Assembly (NCBI GenBank): GCA_041394265.1
Contig: JAWKIO010000005.1
Location: forward strand, 992,001-1,056,000
Source of the DNA: Acidimicrobiales bacterium
Lineage (GTDB): Bacteria > Actinomycetota > Acidimicrobiia > Acidimicrobiales > SZUA-35
Direction: 5' to 3'
Length of the DNA: 64,000 nt
In this document: one piece after another, positions 41,870 to 50,234 of the stretch
Numbering within the stretch: the first letter of the stretch is position 1
Layout: each line of letters starts with the position of its first letter
Notes under the pieces: generated by a model
Seen by the model: the letters and a program-made list of their open reading frames with translations, nothing else
Told to the model about the DNA's origin: nothing
Database searches by the model: none
Made by a program: the position numbers and the translations under genes

Positions 41870-44116
41870 TCACGCCCGCGCAGCGTCGTGTCGTCGGATC
41901 AGTCGCTGGAACTCCTCGGGAGTCACCGGACGGCCGAACAGCCAGCCCTGACCACGCTTGCAGCCTTGCCGCCACAACAGCTTGCGCTGCGCTTCGGTCT
42001 CGATGCCTTCGGCGAGGGTCACCATTCCGAACTCCTGCGCCAGACCGATCACCGCTCGAACCAGCCTCGGGTCGCCCTTGCCGCCCTTGCCGTCGTCACC
42101 GCTCACGAAGGTGCGATCGATCTTCAGCACATCGACCGGCAACCGCCGCAGCATCGACAACGACGAAAAGCCAGTGCCGAAGTCGTCCATGGCGAGCAGC
42201 AGACCGAGCGACCGGAGCTGGTGCAGCAGCTCGATGCCCCGGTCGAGGTTGGACATGACCGAGCTCTCCGTCACCTCGAGGTACAGACGAGACGGTGTGA
42301 TGTCGTGGTGGCGAAGCAGGTCGGCAACGGCCACGGCCAGATCCGGATCGCTCAGCTGGACCGGTGAGAGGTTGACCGACACGGTGAACCGCTCGGGCCA
42401 TCCCGCCGCCAACGCCAATGCCTGGTCGAGCATCTGCAGACCCAGCGGCACGATGAGGCCCGTTTCCTCGGCAACGGCGATGAACTCATCGGGAGACACG
42501 GTGCCGATCACGGGATCGTCCCAGCGAGCGAGCGCTTCGGCGCCGACCACTCGCCCGGTCTCGATCTCGACGATCGACTGCAGGTGCGGAACGATCAGCC
42601 CTTGTTCGATCGCCAACGGCAAGCGCTGCATGACCTCGTTGCGACGAACGACCTCCTCCCGAGCGCAATCGTCGAAGAGCGCGTACCGATCCCGGCCCGC
42701 ATCCTTGGCCCGATACATCGCCGTGTCGGCGTCACGCAGCAGCGGACCGGCCTGGGCCGAAACCGTGTCGCCCGTGGCGATCCCGATGGACGCGGTGACC
42801 GTGATGGCGAGACCACCGATGTCGATCGGGGTACGGAACGAATCCTGCAGCCGGTCCGCCAGTGCCTCGAGTTCGGCGAAGGAGGTCACGTCCTCGACGA
42901 TCACGACGAACTCGTCGCCGCCGAATCGAGCGACGAACGAGCCGCTTCGCACCGCGCGCTGCAACCGCTCGCCGACCTTTGCGAGCAAGAGGTCGCCGGT
43001 GGCGTGGCCGTGCGAGTCGTTGATGAGCTTGAACCGGTCGACATCGACGAACAGCACCCCGACCTGCGACCCCGAGGCCGCTGCACGATGCATCGCCGCC
43101 TCGAGCTCGGCCTCCAACGCGGCACGACTGCCGAGGCCGGTCAACGCATCGGTTTGCACGGCGAGGATCCGGTCCTGTTCGGCGAGCTTTCGGTTCGTGA
43201 CGTCACGTACGCACATGACGACACCGCCGATCTCCGGCTCGTCGGGCAGGTCGTGGAAAACGATCTCGAGCCAGGCGGGTCCGCTGCCCTCGAGCACCGT
43301 GGCTACGTCGATGGTGTCGCGACGATGATCGTCGAAACCCTCACTCGCGGCGGCGAGCATTGCCCTCACCGTCTCGTGCGACTCGACCGGGACGAGGTCG
43401 AGCCAGCCGCGACCCAGCAGATCGTCTCGCCGCACGCCGAGCACGCTCCAGGACTCCGATGCCGCCGAGACCATCCCGTCGGCGTCCATGAGGAGTGCGT
43501 GGTCGGCGCTGTAGCGCGTCATGGCCCGCAGCTGCGCTTGGGCCCTTCGCTCCTGCTCGTCGGCACGCTGGCGAATGATGGCCGACGTGATCACGTCGGC
43601 CAGCGAGCGCAACAGCCCCACCTCGATGGCGCTGAACTCCCGGGCTGCACGAACCGCGTCGAAACCGATGAACCCGATCGTCTCACTCTGGACCCGGAGC
43701 GGAACGACCAGCAGTGACTTGATGCCCTGTGGTTCGAGGACCTCGCGCTCGGCCCGACGGTCATCGGGCAGGGCGGACACGTCCGGGACGAAGACCTCCT
43801 CGTCGAGCGCGAAACGGGTGAACCAGTGGCTGCAGACCTCGAGGGGCACGGCCTGGAGGTTGTCGATCTCCGGGCTCACACCACCGGCGCACCACTCATG
43901 AGTGTTGTCGAGTGCACCGTTGATCACCTCGAAGGCGTAGATGCGGTCGACGTCGAGGAACGCACCGAGGCGGGCGAACGCCGCATCGACACAACCGTCG
44001 AAGTCATCGACACTCGAATGGACGAAGTCGGCGACGATCTGGCGCACCAGCAGCTGGGTGGCCTCGATCAGCTGGAGCTTCGTCTGGAGTTCGCCGGCGC
44101 CGACTTCGTGCGTCAT
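41870..44116 (-). CDS. Cytosolic GAF-PAS-GGDEF-EAL cyclic-di-GMP protein
   Basis: A 748-residue protein without membrane spans. GAF (about 30-185: 'LGAFLDVDRIYAFEVING', 'GIKSLLVVPLRVQSETIGFIGFDAVR'), PAS (about 200-320: 'SADHALLMDADGMVSAASESWSVLG'), GGDEF (about 320-495, RFGGDEF near 397) and EAL (about 510-740, GAEALARW near 523, MDDFGTGFSSL). The inhibitory-site position reads RSGS rather than RxxD, so product inhibition is probably lost. It likely senses a small molecule or redox state and controls cyclic di-GMP. ATG 44116 is preferred over 44194. Confidence 0.94.
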   Translation of the reverse strand: MTHEVGAGELQTKLQLIEATQLLVRQIVADFVHSSVDDFDGCVDAAFARLGAFLDVDRIYAFEVINGALDNTHEWCAGGVSPEIDNLQAVPLEVCSHWFTRFALDEEVFVPDVSALPDDRRAEREVLEPQGIKSLLVVPLRVQSETIGFIGFDAVRAAREFSAIEVGLLRSLADVITSAIIRQRADEQERRAQAQLRAMTRYSADHALLMDADGMVSAASESWSVLGVRRDDLLGRGWLDLVPVESHETVRAMLAAASEGFDDHRRDTIDVATVLEGSGPAWLEIVFHDLPDEPEIGGVVMCVRDVTNRKLAEQDRILAVQTDALTGLGSRAALEAELEAAMHRAAASGSQVGVLFVDVDRFKLINDSHGHATGDLLLAKVGERLQRAVRSGSFVARFGGDEFVVIVEDVTSFAELEALADRLQDSFRTPIDIGGLAITVTASIGIATGDTVSAQAGPLLRDADTAMYRAKDAGRDRYALFDDCAREEVVRRNEVMQRLPLAIEQGLIVPHLQSIVEIETGRVVGAEALARWDDPVIGTVSPDEFIAVAEETGLIVPLGLQMLDQALALAAGWPERFTVSVNLSPVQLSDPDLAVAVADLLRHHDITPSRLYLEVTESSVMSNLDRGIELLHQLRSLGLLLAMDDFGTGFSSLSMLRRLPVDVLKIDRTFVSGDDGKGGKGDPRLVRAVIGLAQEFGMVTLAEGIETEAQRKLLWRQGCKRGQGWLFGRPVTPEEFQRLIRRHDAARA

Positions 44117-44285
44117 CTCGCGAGCTTCGGATCCGAGCGCGCCGCCATGAGCACCGCCGCCGAGCGTCGCAAGAAGCCGCCCCTCCGCCCACAACGTGGT
44201 GTGACGAACGTGACGGCAATCTTCGCGACTTTTCGGCCGCGCAACCGTCTAGTTACCCGCCGGTAGATCCACGGACGGCGACCTC

Positions 44286-44590
44286 GTGAACGGCACCACC
44301 GTCAGTCACGATTCACCCGAAAGACCCGCATCAATGTCACCTTCCCCACCGAGCCAGCTGCCCGGCGTGCCCTGCACGCCTTCGTGAGCGATGGCGCTCA
44401 CCAGCGTTGGCACGAGTTCGCCGCCGAGAACGGTGTCAACGTGAGCGCCCTCCTCGAGGTGCTCGGCACGCGCCTTCTTCCTGGCGACACAAACACCGAG
44501 CGAGCCGACGATGCGGATGACGAACTCCGACTGATGATCAGTGAGGCTCGCCAACTCGACACGCAACGGCGCCGCCGGACCCGTTCCTAG
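44286..44590 (+). pseudogene. Small ribbon-helix-helix-like protein with apparent single-base deletion
   Basis: From GTG 44286 one frame gives 'VNGTTVSHDSPERP' and from about 44330 a different frame gives 'RINVTFPTEPAARRALHAFV...WHEFAAENGVNVSALLEVLG' to the stop at 44590. Inserting one C in the CCC run at 44325-44327 joins them into a protein of about 101 residues. The second part alone has only an internal GTG (44384) as start. The 'RINVTFP' strand followed by helices is typical of ribbon-helix-helix or related small DNA-binding proteins, but the family is tentative. Either a recent mutation or a sequence error; the shortened frame from 44384 is the alternative. Confidence 0.55.
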
Positions 44591-44600
44591 CACCCAGCGA

Positions 44601-45434
44601 TCAGCCCAACTCGTTGCCGAGCGCACCGACGCGGGACTCACCCTCGGGCGTCTGCCCTCCTCGTTCGAGGAACGCTCGCATTCGTGCCTGGGCCGCATCG
44701 GTCCGTAGGGTCTCCTGGAAGAGCATCGCCTCGTCCAGGAGACCGGGCACCGGGTCGTCACCGGCGGCCAGGACCGACGCCTTGGCTCGGGCCACGGCCT
44801 CGGGCGGGAAGCCGGCGAGCCGAGCAGCGAAGGCATCGACCCACGACCGCAACTCCTCCGCTGCCACCACCCGGTTGAGCCAGCCCCAGGCGAACAGGGT
44901 CGAGGCCTCGATGTCGTCGCCGCCGAGCACGACTTCCATGGCCCGCCCTCGGCCGATGAGTCTCGGCAGTCGCTGCGTCCCGGCGCCGCCGGGAAGGATG
45001 CCGAGCGGGACCTCCATCTGGCACAGGATCGTCCGGGGCGTGCCGAACCGCATGTCGCACGACGCCGAAAGTTCGCCACCACCGCCACCGACCCGGCCGT
45101 CGATCTCGCAGATCGTGGGCTTGGGCATCGTTCGCAGCTGCTCTCCCATCAGATGGAAGGCGCTGAGTGTGTCGGATCGTTCTGCCGGTGAGTCAATCGG
45201 GAACGACAGGATCAGCTCGACGTCGAAGTGCGCCATGAAGTAGTCGGGGTTGGCGCTGCGCAATACCACGACTCGCACGTCGTCGTCGGTGGCGGCCCAG
45301 TCAATGGCCCGTCGCAGCGATCCGTAGAGCTGGCGATCGATGAGGTTGATGGGGCCGTTGTCGATGAGGAGGACGGCGACGCCGTCGTCCAGCTCGATCG
45401 AAAGGCCATTGAGGTCGGTGGGAAGCGCTGCCAT
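44601..45434 (-). CDS. Enoyl-CoA hydratase/isomerase family protein
   Basis: A 277-residue crotonase. The oxyanion-hole segments 'VVVLRSANPDYFMAHFD' and 'CEIDGRVGGGGGELSASCD' are present, and both positions equivalent to the catalytic glutamates of enoyl-CoA hydratase are acidic (GGGGGEL and QMEVPLGILPGGAGTQRL). 'FAWGWLNRVV' and 'ARAKASVLAA' complete the fold. The hydration substrate is unknown. It is downstream of the ABC exporter genes on the same strand (4 bases from the ATPase stop). Confidence 0.9.
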   Translation of the reverse strand: MAALPTDLNGLSIELDDGVAVLLIDNGPINLIDRQLYGSLRRAIDWAATDDDVRVVVLRSANPDYFMAHFDVELILSFPIDSPAERSDTLSAFHLMGEQLRTMPKPTICEIDGRVGGGGGELSASCDMRFGTPRTILCQMEVPLGILPGGAGTQRLPRLIGRGRAMEVVLGGDDIEASTLFAWGWLNRVVAAEELRSWVDAFAARLAGFPPEAVARAKASVLAAGDDPVPGLLDEAMLFQETLRTDAAQARMRAFLERGGQTPEGESRVGALGNELG

Positions 45435-45438
45435 CCGG

Positions 45439-46191
45439 TCAGTCTGTTGGATCGCTGCTCGACCGTCGAGCCCAACGATCGGCTCGCTCGCCGGGCTTCA
45501 ACGTCGCGGCACGCGCTGCCGCGTCGTCGGAGGTGTCGGCGTCGGCGTCCACGGTCGGCGGTGCACCCTCGGACTCGATCACCCGACCACCGGCGAGGCG
45601 AATCGAGGCGGTCGAGCGCTCGATCAGTTCGTCGTCATGCGTGCTCGAGACGACCGAGATGCCCTGGTCGACCAGGGACGACAGCGCCTCGACGAAGGCG
45701 GTCTTCGCCGCAGCGTCGAGCCCGGTCGTCGGTTCGTCGGCAAGCAGCACGGTCAACGGCCTCGCCGTTGCGACCAGCAGGCTGGCTTTCTGCCGCTGCC
45801 CCTTGCTCATGGCGCGCGGGAACCGCTCGAGCAGTTCGAACGCGTCGAGGGTCTCGATGAGGTGCATGGAGCCGGCGTCGGGCTCGGTCCGCCCGTGCAG
45901 CCGGGCGACGTACACCATCTGGTCCCACAGGGTCAGGTCGTCGAAGAGGGCCGGTTGATCGGGAACGAAGCTCACCAGTTCCCGTGCCGCAATGCTCCCC
46001 GCTCGACAGCCGTCGATGTCGACCGTGCCGGAGGTCGGTCGGAGCAATCCGGCGGTGATGAGGAGCAACGTCGACTTGCCGGCGCCGTTGTGGCCCACCA
46101 ACGCCGTGGTGCCGCGGTCGATCACGAGGTGATCGATGTCGAGCGCCACCGACTTGCCGTAGACCTGCTGCAGCTTCTTGACCTCGATCAT
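45439..46191 (-). CDS. ABC transporter ATP-binding protein
   Basis: A 250-residue exporter-type ATPase. Walker A GHNGAGKST near residue 38, 'FVPDQPALFDDLTLWDQMVYVARLHG' Q-loop, signature MSKGQRQKA (Lys/Gly in place of the second Ser/Gly of LSGGQ), Walker B 'TVLLADEPTTGLD' and H-loop 'VVSSTHDDELI'. An acidic/Ala tail ends the protein. ATG 46191 overlaps the permease stop (ATGA), so the two are translated together. The substrate is unknown. Confidence 0.92.
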   Translation of the reverse strand: MIEVKKLQQVYGKSVALDIDHLVIDRGTTALVGHNGAGKSTLLLITAGLLRPTSGTVDIDGCRAGSIAARELVSFVPDQPALFDDLTLWDQMVYVARLHGRTEPDAGSMHLIETLDAFELLERFPRAMSKGQRQKASLLVATARPLTVLLADEPTTGLDAAAKTAFVEALSSLVDQGISVVSSTHDDELIERSTASIRLAGGRVIESEGAPPTVDADADTSDDAAARAATLKPGERADRWARRSSSDPTD

Positions 46192-47663
46192 GAGCGCTTC
46201 TCCAGTGGGTAGGTGGCGACGACCGCCCCGGCGATCACGACGGTCGCGACGAGCGTGGGCCAGGGGGCGTCGATGGAGGGGTCGGGATGCAACCAGCCGT
46301 GGGAGACGACGATCGTGAGCGCGAGCACGAGGGTCGGACCGAAAAATGCCCGGGCCCACAGCGCCGGGCCGAGACCGCTCGGACCGAGGACGCTGGCCAT
46401 CTGCGCCAAGTCCGGCGAGCCCAGGCGTCCCTGGGCTGCGGCCGCGAGCGTGCCGAAGACGAACAGGACGAGCACGCCGAGACCGATCTCGGCGTCGACC
46501 GTGAGCTCCCACCCCACGGCGACGAGGCCAAGGACGGATGCGAGGGCGAGGGCGGTGGCGGTCTGGCGCCGCAGGATGCTCGACGAGGGACGCCGGTAGT
46601 GGACGAGGAACACGAGCTGCCCCGTGGTGGCCGCAACGGGTGATGACAGCTCGACCCCGAGCAGAAAGCCGAGCCCTGCGATCGACAGCGCGATCACGCC
46701 ATCGGCCGGATCGGTCCATTGGAGGATGAGCGCCGTCGCCCCCACGGCAACCACGAACTGGGCCAGGCGCGCGTGCCATCCGTGCTCCACCGTTGCCAGA
46801 TAGCGCCAGAGCTGCAGCGGCATCCAGGGCCGAGCAAGATGCGCCTTGGTGCGTCCTTCGGTTTGATCGATCGCCCGGCGGAGGCTCACCAGGACCTGTT
46901 GGAAGTCGAAGCTCAGCATGGCCGATCGCATGTCTTCGAGCGCCGTGGCTCGCCGCCACAGGTGATCGAGCGGCACGGCGTCGAGCGCCCAGGCGGCCAC
47001 GCCGGCCGACGTGGCCAACGCCCCGAACAACACGGCGAAGCCGGTGCCGGACGCCAGCGAGATGTCGGTCGCCACCAGCACGATCACCGGCGCAGCGATC
47101 ACAAGGTTGGCAACGGCGATCGCGACTCGATGCGGCGACGACCCCTTGAACACCACGAGCCACCCGACGGCCGTGCACACCGACACGGCCATCGCCAGCA
47201 TGGCAACGAGTGACGAGCGCCCGGCTTCGGCAAATCCGAACGACTCAGCGTCGCTCATGGCGAGCAGCACCGTGACCACGATGGCGCCGAGCGCGGCGTA
47301 GGCCACGCCTTGTCGCATCAAGCGAGGCAACAACGAGCGTCGAAGCGGTCGCGGCGACTGCAGTTCGTGGAGGACGCCGGCCCGATTGACGAGGAACGGG
47401 CCTCCCCGGAAGCCGACCCACGCCGAACCGACGACGGCCAGAGCAGACATGACATCGAGGGTGCGTTCGAACCCTGAGACGTCGCTCGGGAGCACCAGCG
47501 CGAGACCATTCCCATAGACGGGCAGCAGCATCCAGGTGATGGCGGCCAGGTACAGGCTGTACAGGTCGTCGCTCAACTTCTTGCCGGGTGCGGCCATCGC
47601 CCACAGGATGCCAGCGCCACCCGCCGCCCACGCGCCGGCGACATGCCAAGTGTCACGTTTCAT
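46188..47663 (-). CDS. Large ABC-exporter membrane subunit, 491 residues
   Basis: A polytopic protein with about 10-12 hydrophobic segments (for example 'VAYAALGAIVVTVLLAM', 'VAIAVANLVIAAPVIVLVAT', 'LVATVVIAGAVVATY') and a central hydrophilic region 'RRATALEDMRSAMLSFDFQQVLVSLRRAID'. I do not recognise a named family. Coupling to the ATPase by an ATGA overlap is the main reason to call it the transporter partner. It is divergent from the YbaY-like lipoprotein gene. Confidence 0.75.
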   Translation of the reverse strand: MKRDTWHVAGAWAAGGAGILWAMAAPGKKLSDDLYSLYLAAITWMLLPVYGNGLALVLPSDVSGFERTLDVMSALAVVGSAWVGFRGGPFLVNRAGVLHELQSPRPLRRSLLPRLMRQGVAYAALGAIVVTVLLAMSDAESFGFAEAGRSSLVAMLAMAVSVCTAVGWLVVFKGSSPHRVAIAVANLVIAAPVIVLVATDISLASGTGFAVLFGALATSAGVAAWALDAVPLDHLWRRATALEDMRSAMLSFDFQQVLVSLRRAIDQTEGRTKAHLARPWMPLQLWRYLATVEHGWHARLAQFVVAVGATALILQWTDPADGVIALSIAGLGFLLGVELSSPVAATTGQLVFLVHYRRPSSSILRRQTATALALASVLGLVAVGWELTVDAEIGLGVLVLFVFGTLAAAAQGRLGSPDLAQMASVLGPSGLGPALWARAFFGPTLVLALTIVVSHGWLHPDPSIDAPWPTLVATVVIAGAVVATYPLEKRS

Positions 47664-47741
47664 CTGCGAACAAGGCCGGTAGAACGTCCGATCGAAATGG
47701 TTCGAGACTCGAACCTTCGCTCTGATCGAAAGAGAAACCGC

Positions 47742-48299
47742 ATGTCACGCACTGTCAGCCTCCTCGCCGCTGCCGCCATGACCCTGTCCCTGGCCGCCTG
47801 CGCAGCCGACGATTCCGAAGGGGCGACGTCCGCCGGAACCGAGTCGTCGGCTGAGGGATCGACCGAGACGACGGCCGAGACCGGCACCGAAGGCACCGAG
47901 GGTGAAGCAGCCACGGACGAGGAGGCCGACAGTGACGAAGCTGACGGTGCGGATGCCGTCGCCGACAGCCTGCCGGTCACCGGCGAGCTCAGCTACGACG
48001 CAACGTCGGTCGATCCGGGCAGCACGCTCACGCTCACCCTGACCGACTTGGCCGACGCCAACGCCGATACCGCGCTCATCAGCGAGGAGACCATCGAGCT
48101 CGATGACCCCACCAGCCCGATCGCTTTCGAGATCAGTGTCCCTCGGGAAGGGCTCGACCCGCTGGGTCGCTACTCGTTGCGGGCACTGATCAGCGATGCT
48201 GACGGCACTGCGTTGCTCACCACCAACTCGGCCAACTTCATCGACCCGGGAGCCGAGGTGAGCGATCTGGGCAGCCTCAACATGGTGTCGGCCGACTGA
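47742..48299 (+). CDS. YbaY-like lipoprotein
   Basis: A 185-residue lipoprotein: signal 'RTVSLLAAAAMTLSLAAC' with lipobox LAAC, an acidic Glu/Thr/Ala-rich linker (about 20-75), and a C-terminal YbaY/YscW-type beta domain ('LPVTGELSYDATSVDPGSTLTLTLTDL', 'IAFEISVPREGLDPLGRYSLRALI'). It should be attached to the outer face of the membrane; function of the family is not established. ATG 47742 was chosen as the signal start; upstream GTG/ATG options lie inside the divergent permease gene. Confidence 0.82.
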   Translation: MSRTVSLLAAAAMTLSLAACAADDSEGATSAGTESSAEGSTETTAETGTEGTEGEAATDEEADSDEADGADAVADSLPVTGELSYDATSVDPGSTLTLTLTDLADANADTALISEETIELDDPTSPIAFEISVPREGLDPLGRYSLRALISDADGTALLTTNSANFIDPGAEVSDLGSLNMVSAD

Positions 48300-48303
48300 G
48301 GCA

Positions 48304-49266
48304 TCAATCGGCGAGTTGGGCGTCGAGCCAGGCGACGAGCCTGGCTCGCTCCCAATCGTCGGTGCCGGTTCTCGGGAGATACGTCGTCGATCGTGGCCGC
48401 CGGTCCAGCCAGAACTGGCCGGGAACGGCGTCGTCGGCGCCGCCGCACGCCAGCCACACCATGGTGTCGGCCCCCTGCTCTGTGCTCCGCAGCAGGGGCC
48501 CCATCAGCTTCCCAAAGCCCGGAAGCGCCTGGGCGACGCCATCGGTGTCGACCCAGCCCGGATGCATTGCGTGCATCTGCACATCGGGTGCCCATGCGCG
48601 CCCAAGAAAGTCGACGAGTTCGACCTGTCCGCGCTTCGCCCGGGCGTAGGCCACCGCACCCCGGTAGTCATCGGCCGACATCTGGATCCGGTCGACGTCG
48701 AGCTTCTGCGTGTACATCCCGCCCGACGCCATCCACAGCACGCGCGCCCCGGGAGCCAGGTGCGGGCGGAGCGCAAGCGTGAGGGCGTAGGGACCGACGA
48801 GGTGCGACGCCAGCGTCAGCTCCACGCCCCGGTCATTGGCGCGGTAGTCGTCGGTGAGTGCGCCGGCGTTGTGGATCAGCACGTCGAGTTGTTCGGTCTC
48901 GGCAGCGACGTGTTGAGCCAACGCATGCACCGATCCGAGATCCCCGGTGTCGACCTCGGCGCCTGTCGCCCGGCCGCTCGGGTTGGTGGCGTTGAGGTCG
49001 GCGGCAACCGACTGGGCTCGCTCCAGCGATCGAGAGGTGAGCACCACGTGAGCCCCGGCTGACACCAGCTGCTCGGCGATCGATCGGCCGATGCCCGACG
49101 AGCCGCCGGTCACGAGCACGGTCGACCCGGTCATGTTCGACGCTGGTTCGTCCCAGTCGAAGAGCTCGGATCGGGCTTCCGGCCCAATCTTGGTGAAGCT
49201 GGCAACGACCGATGCCTCGAGCATGGCGTCGGCGACGCGGCGGAGGGTGGTGCGTGAAGCGATCAT
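48304..49266 (-). CDS. SDR family oxidoreductase, retinol-dehydrogenase-like
   Basis: A 320-residue short-chain dehydrogenase with TGGSSGIG cofactor motif near residue 51, 'LIHNAGAL', 'VLWMASGGM' and YARAK (Tyr/Lys) near residue 200. The N-terminal extension 'LDASVVASFTKIGPEARSELFDW' is typical of DHRS12/retinol-dehydrogenase-type enzymes. It converges with the YbaY gene with stops 4 bases apart. Substrate is unknown; carbonyl reduction of lipid-like compounds is plausible. Confidence 0.88.
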   Translation of the reverse strand: MIASRTTLRRVADAMLEASVVASFTKIGPEARSELFDWDEPASNMTGSTVLVTGGSSGIGRSIAEQLVSAGAHVVLTSRSLERAQSVAADLNATNPSGRATGAEVDTGDLGSVHALAQHVAAETEQLDVLIHNAGALTDDYRANDRGVELTLASHLVGPYALTLALRPHLAPGARVLWMASGGMYTQKLDVDRIQMSADDYRGAVAYARAKRGQVELVDFLGRAWAPDVQMHAMHPGWVDTDGVAQALPGFGKLMGPLLRSTEQGADTMVWLACGGADDAVPGQFWLDRRPRSTTYLPRTGTDDWERARLVAWLDAQLAD

Positions 49267-49314
49267 GTCAGCGACCTGCCCGGCAAACCTGCCGGCGAAA
49301 CCGCCGTCATCGAA

Positions 49315-50220
49315 TCAGAGCAGCGAGCCCAGGAACGCTCGGGTTCGTTCGCGATCGTCGGGGTTCGAGGCGAATTCGGAGGCGGCGAAGTGGGTGACGC
49401 CGGCGGCTGCCAGCTCGTCGACGCGCCCCTGACAGGTGGCCTCGTCGCCGATGATTGCGAGGTCGGCCGGGCCGGCGCAGCCCTCACGGTCGAGCATGGC
49501 CCGGTAGGACGGCAGCTGCCCATAGATCTCGAAGGTCTTGGCCGCCTGTGCGCGGGCAGCGTCGACATCGTCGGTCACCCAGATCGGCATGCCGGCCACG
49601 ACGTGTGGAGTGGGGCGACCCGCCGCTTCGGCGGCCTCGCTGATGGTGGGCACGGTGAACGAACCCAGCGTGGCGGCGCCGGTCATCCAGGTGATCGTGC
49701 CGTCGGTCCGGCTCCCTGTCAGCTTGAGCATCTGTGGCCCGAGCGCCGCCACCAGCACGGGCGGCGTCTCGGCGTCGATCTCGAGCTTGCCTCGCGCCGT
49801 GATCGTCTCACCGCTGTAGCTCACGGCCTCACCGCCGATCAGCGGCATGAGCGCCTCGAGGTACTCACGAGCGTGGCGCACCGGCTTGTCGAACGAGAGC
49901 CCCCACATGCCTTCGACCACCGGTTGGTGCGACAGCCCGATGCCGAGCGAGAACCGCCCGCCGGTGAGCAGGCTCGTGGTGCGAGCCTGTTCGGCCATCA
50001 CCATCGGGTGGCGTGGGTAGGTCGGCACCACCGAGGTGCCGAAGCGGATGCCGGGCACCTGCTGGGCGACGGCACCGATCAGGTTCATGGCTTCGGCGCG
50101 TCCAACGATTTGGGGCACCCAGTAGGTGTGGAACCCACCCTCGGCCGCGGCTCGCACGTCGCTGACCAACGCGTCGTAGCCCTGCGCTCCGGCGGCGCCG
50201 GAGAAGATGCCGATCTCCAT
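49315..50220 (-). CDS. LLM class (F420-dependent type) oxidoreductase
   Basis: A 301-residue luciferase-like monooxygenase-fold enzyme. 'MEIGIFSGAAGAQGYDALVSDVRAAAEGGFHTYWVPQI' is the first strand/helix, 'GIRFGTSVVPTYPRHP' and 'ARTTSLLTGGRFSLGIGLSH' are the F420/flavin-binding segments, 'PPVLVAALGPQMLKLTG' follows. Actinobacterial members often use F420. ATG 50220 follows a GC-rich region; the acyl-CoA dehydrogenase gene is 14 bases upstream, so the two may be co-transcribed. Confidence 0.92.
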   Translation of the reverse strand: MEIGIFSGAAGAQGYDALVSDVRAAAEGGFHTYWVPQIVGRAEAMNLIGAVAQQVPGIRFGTSVVPTYPRHPMVMAEQARTTSLLTGGRFSLGIGLSHQPVVEGMWGLSFDKPVRHAREYLEALMPLIGGEAVSYSGETITARGKLEIDAETPPVLVAALGPQMLKLTGSRTDGTITWMTGAATLGSFTVPTISEAAEAAGRPTPHVVAGMPIWVTDDVDAARAQAAKTFEIYGQLPSYRAMLDREGCAGPADLAIIGDEATCQGRVDELAAAGVTHFAASEFASNPDDRERTRAFLGSLL

Positions 50221-50234
50221 GTGTGCTGCTTTCT

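Noticed and set aside
44117..44285. Small peptide (MSTAAERRKKPP...) upstream of the ribbon-helix-helix-like gene
   Set aside because: It is the tail of a frame antisense to the GGDEF-EAL gene and has no ribosome site or family resemblance.
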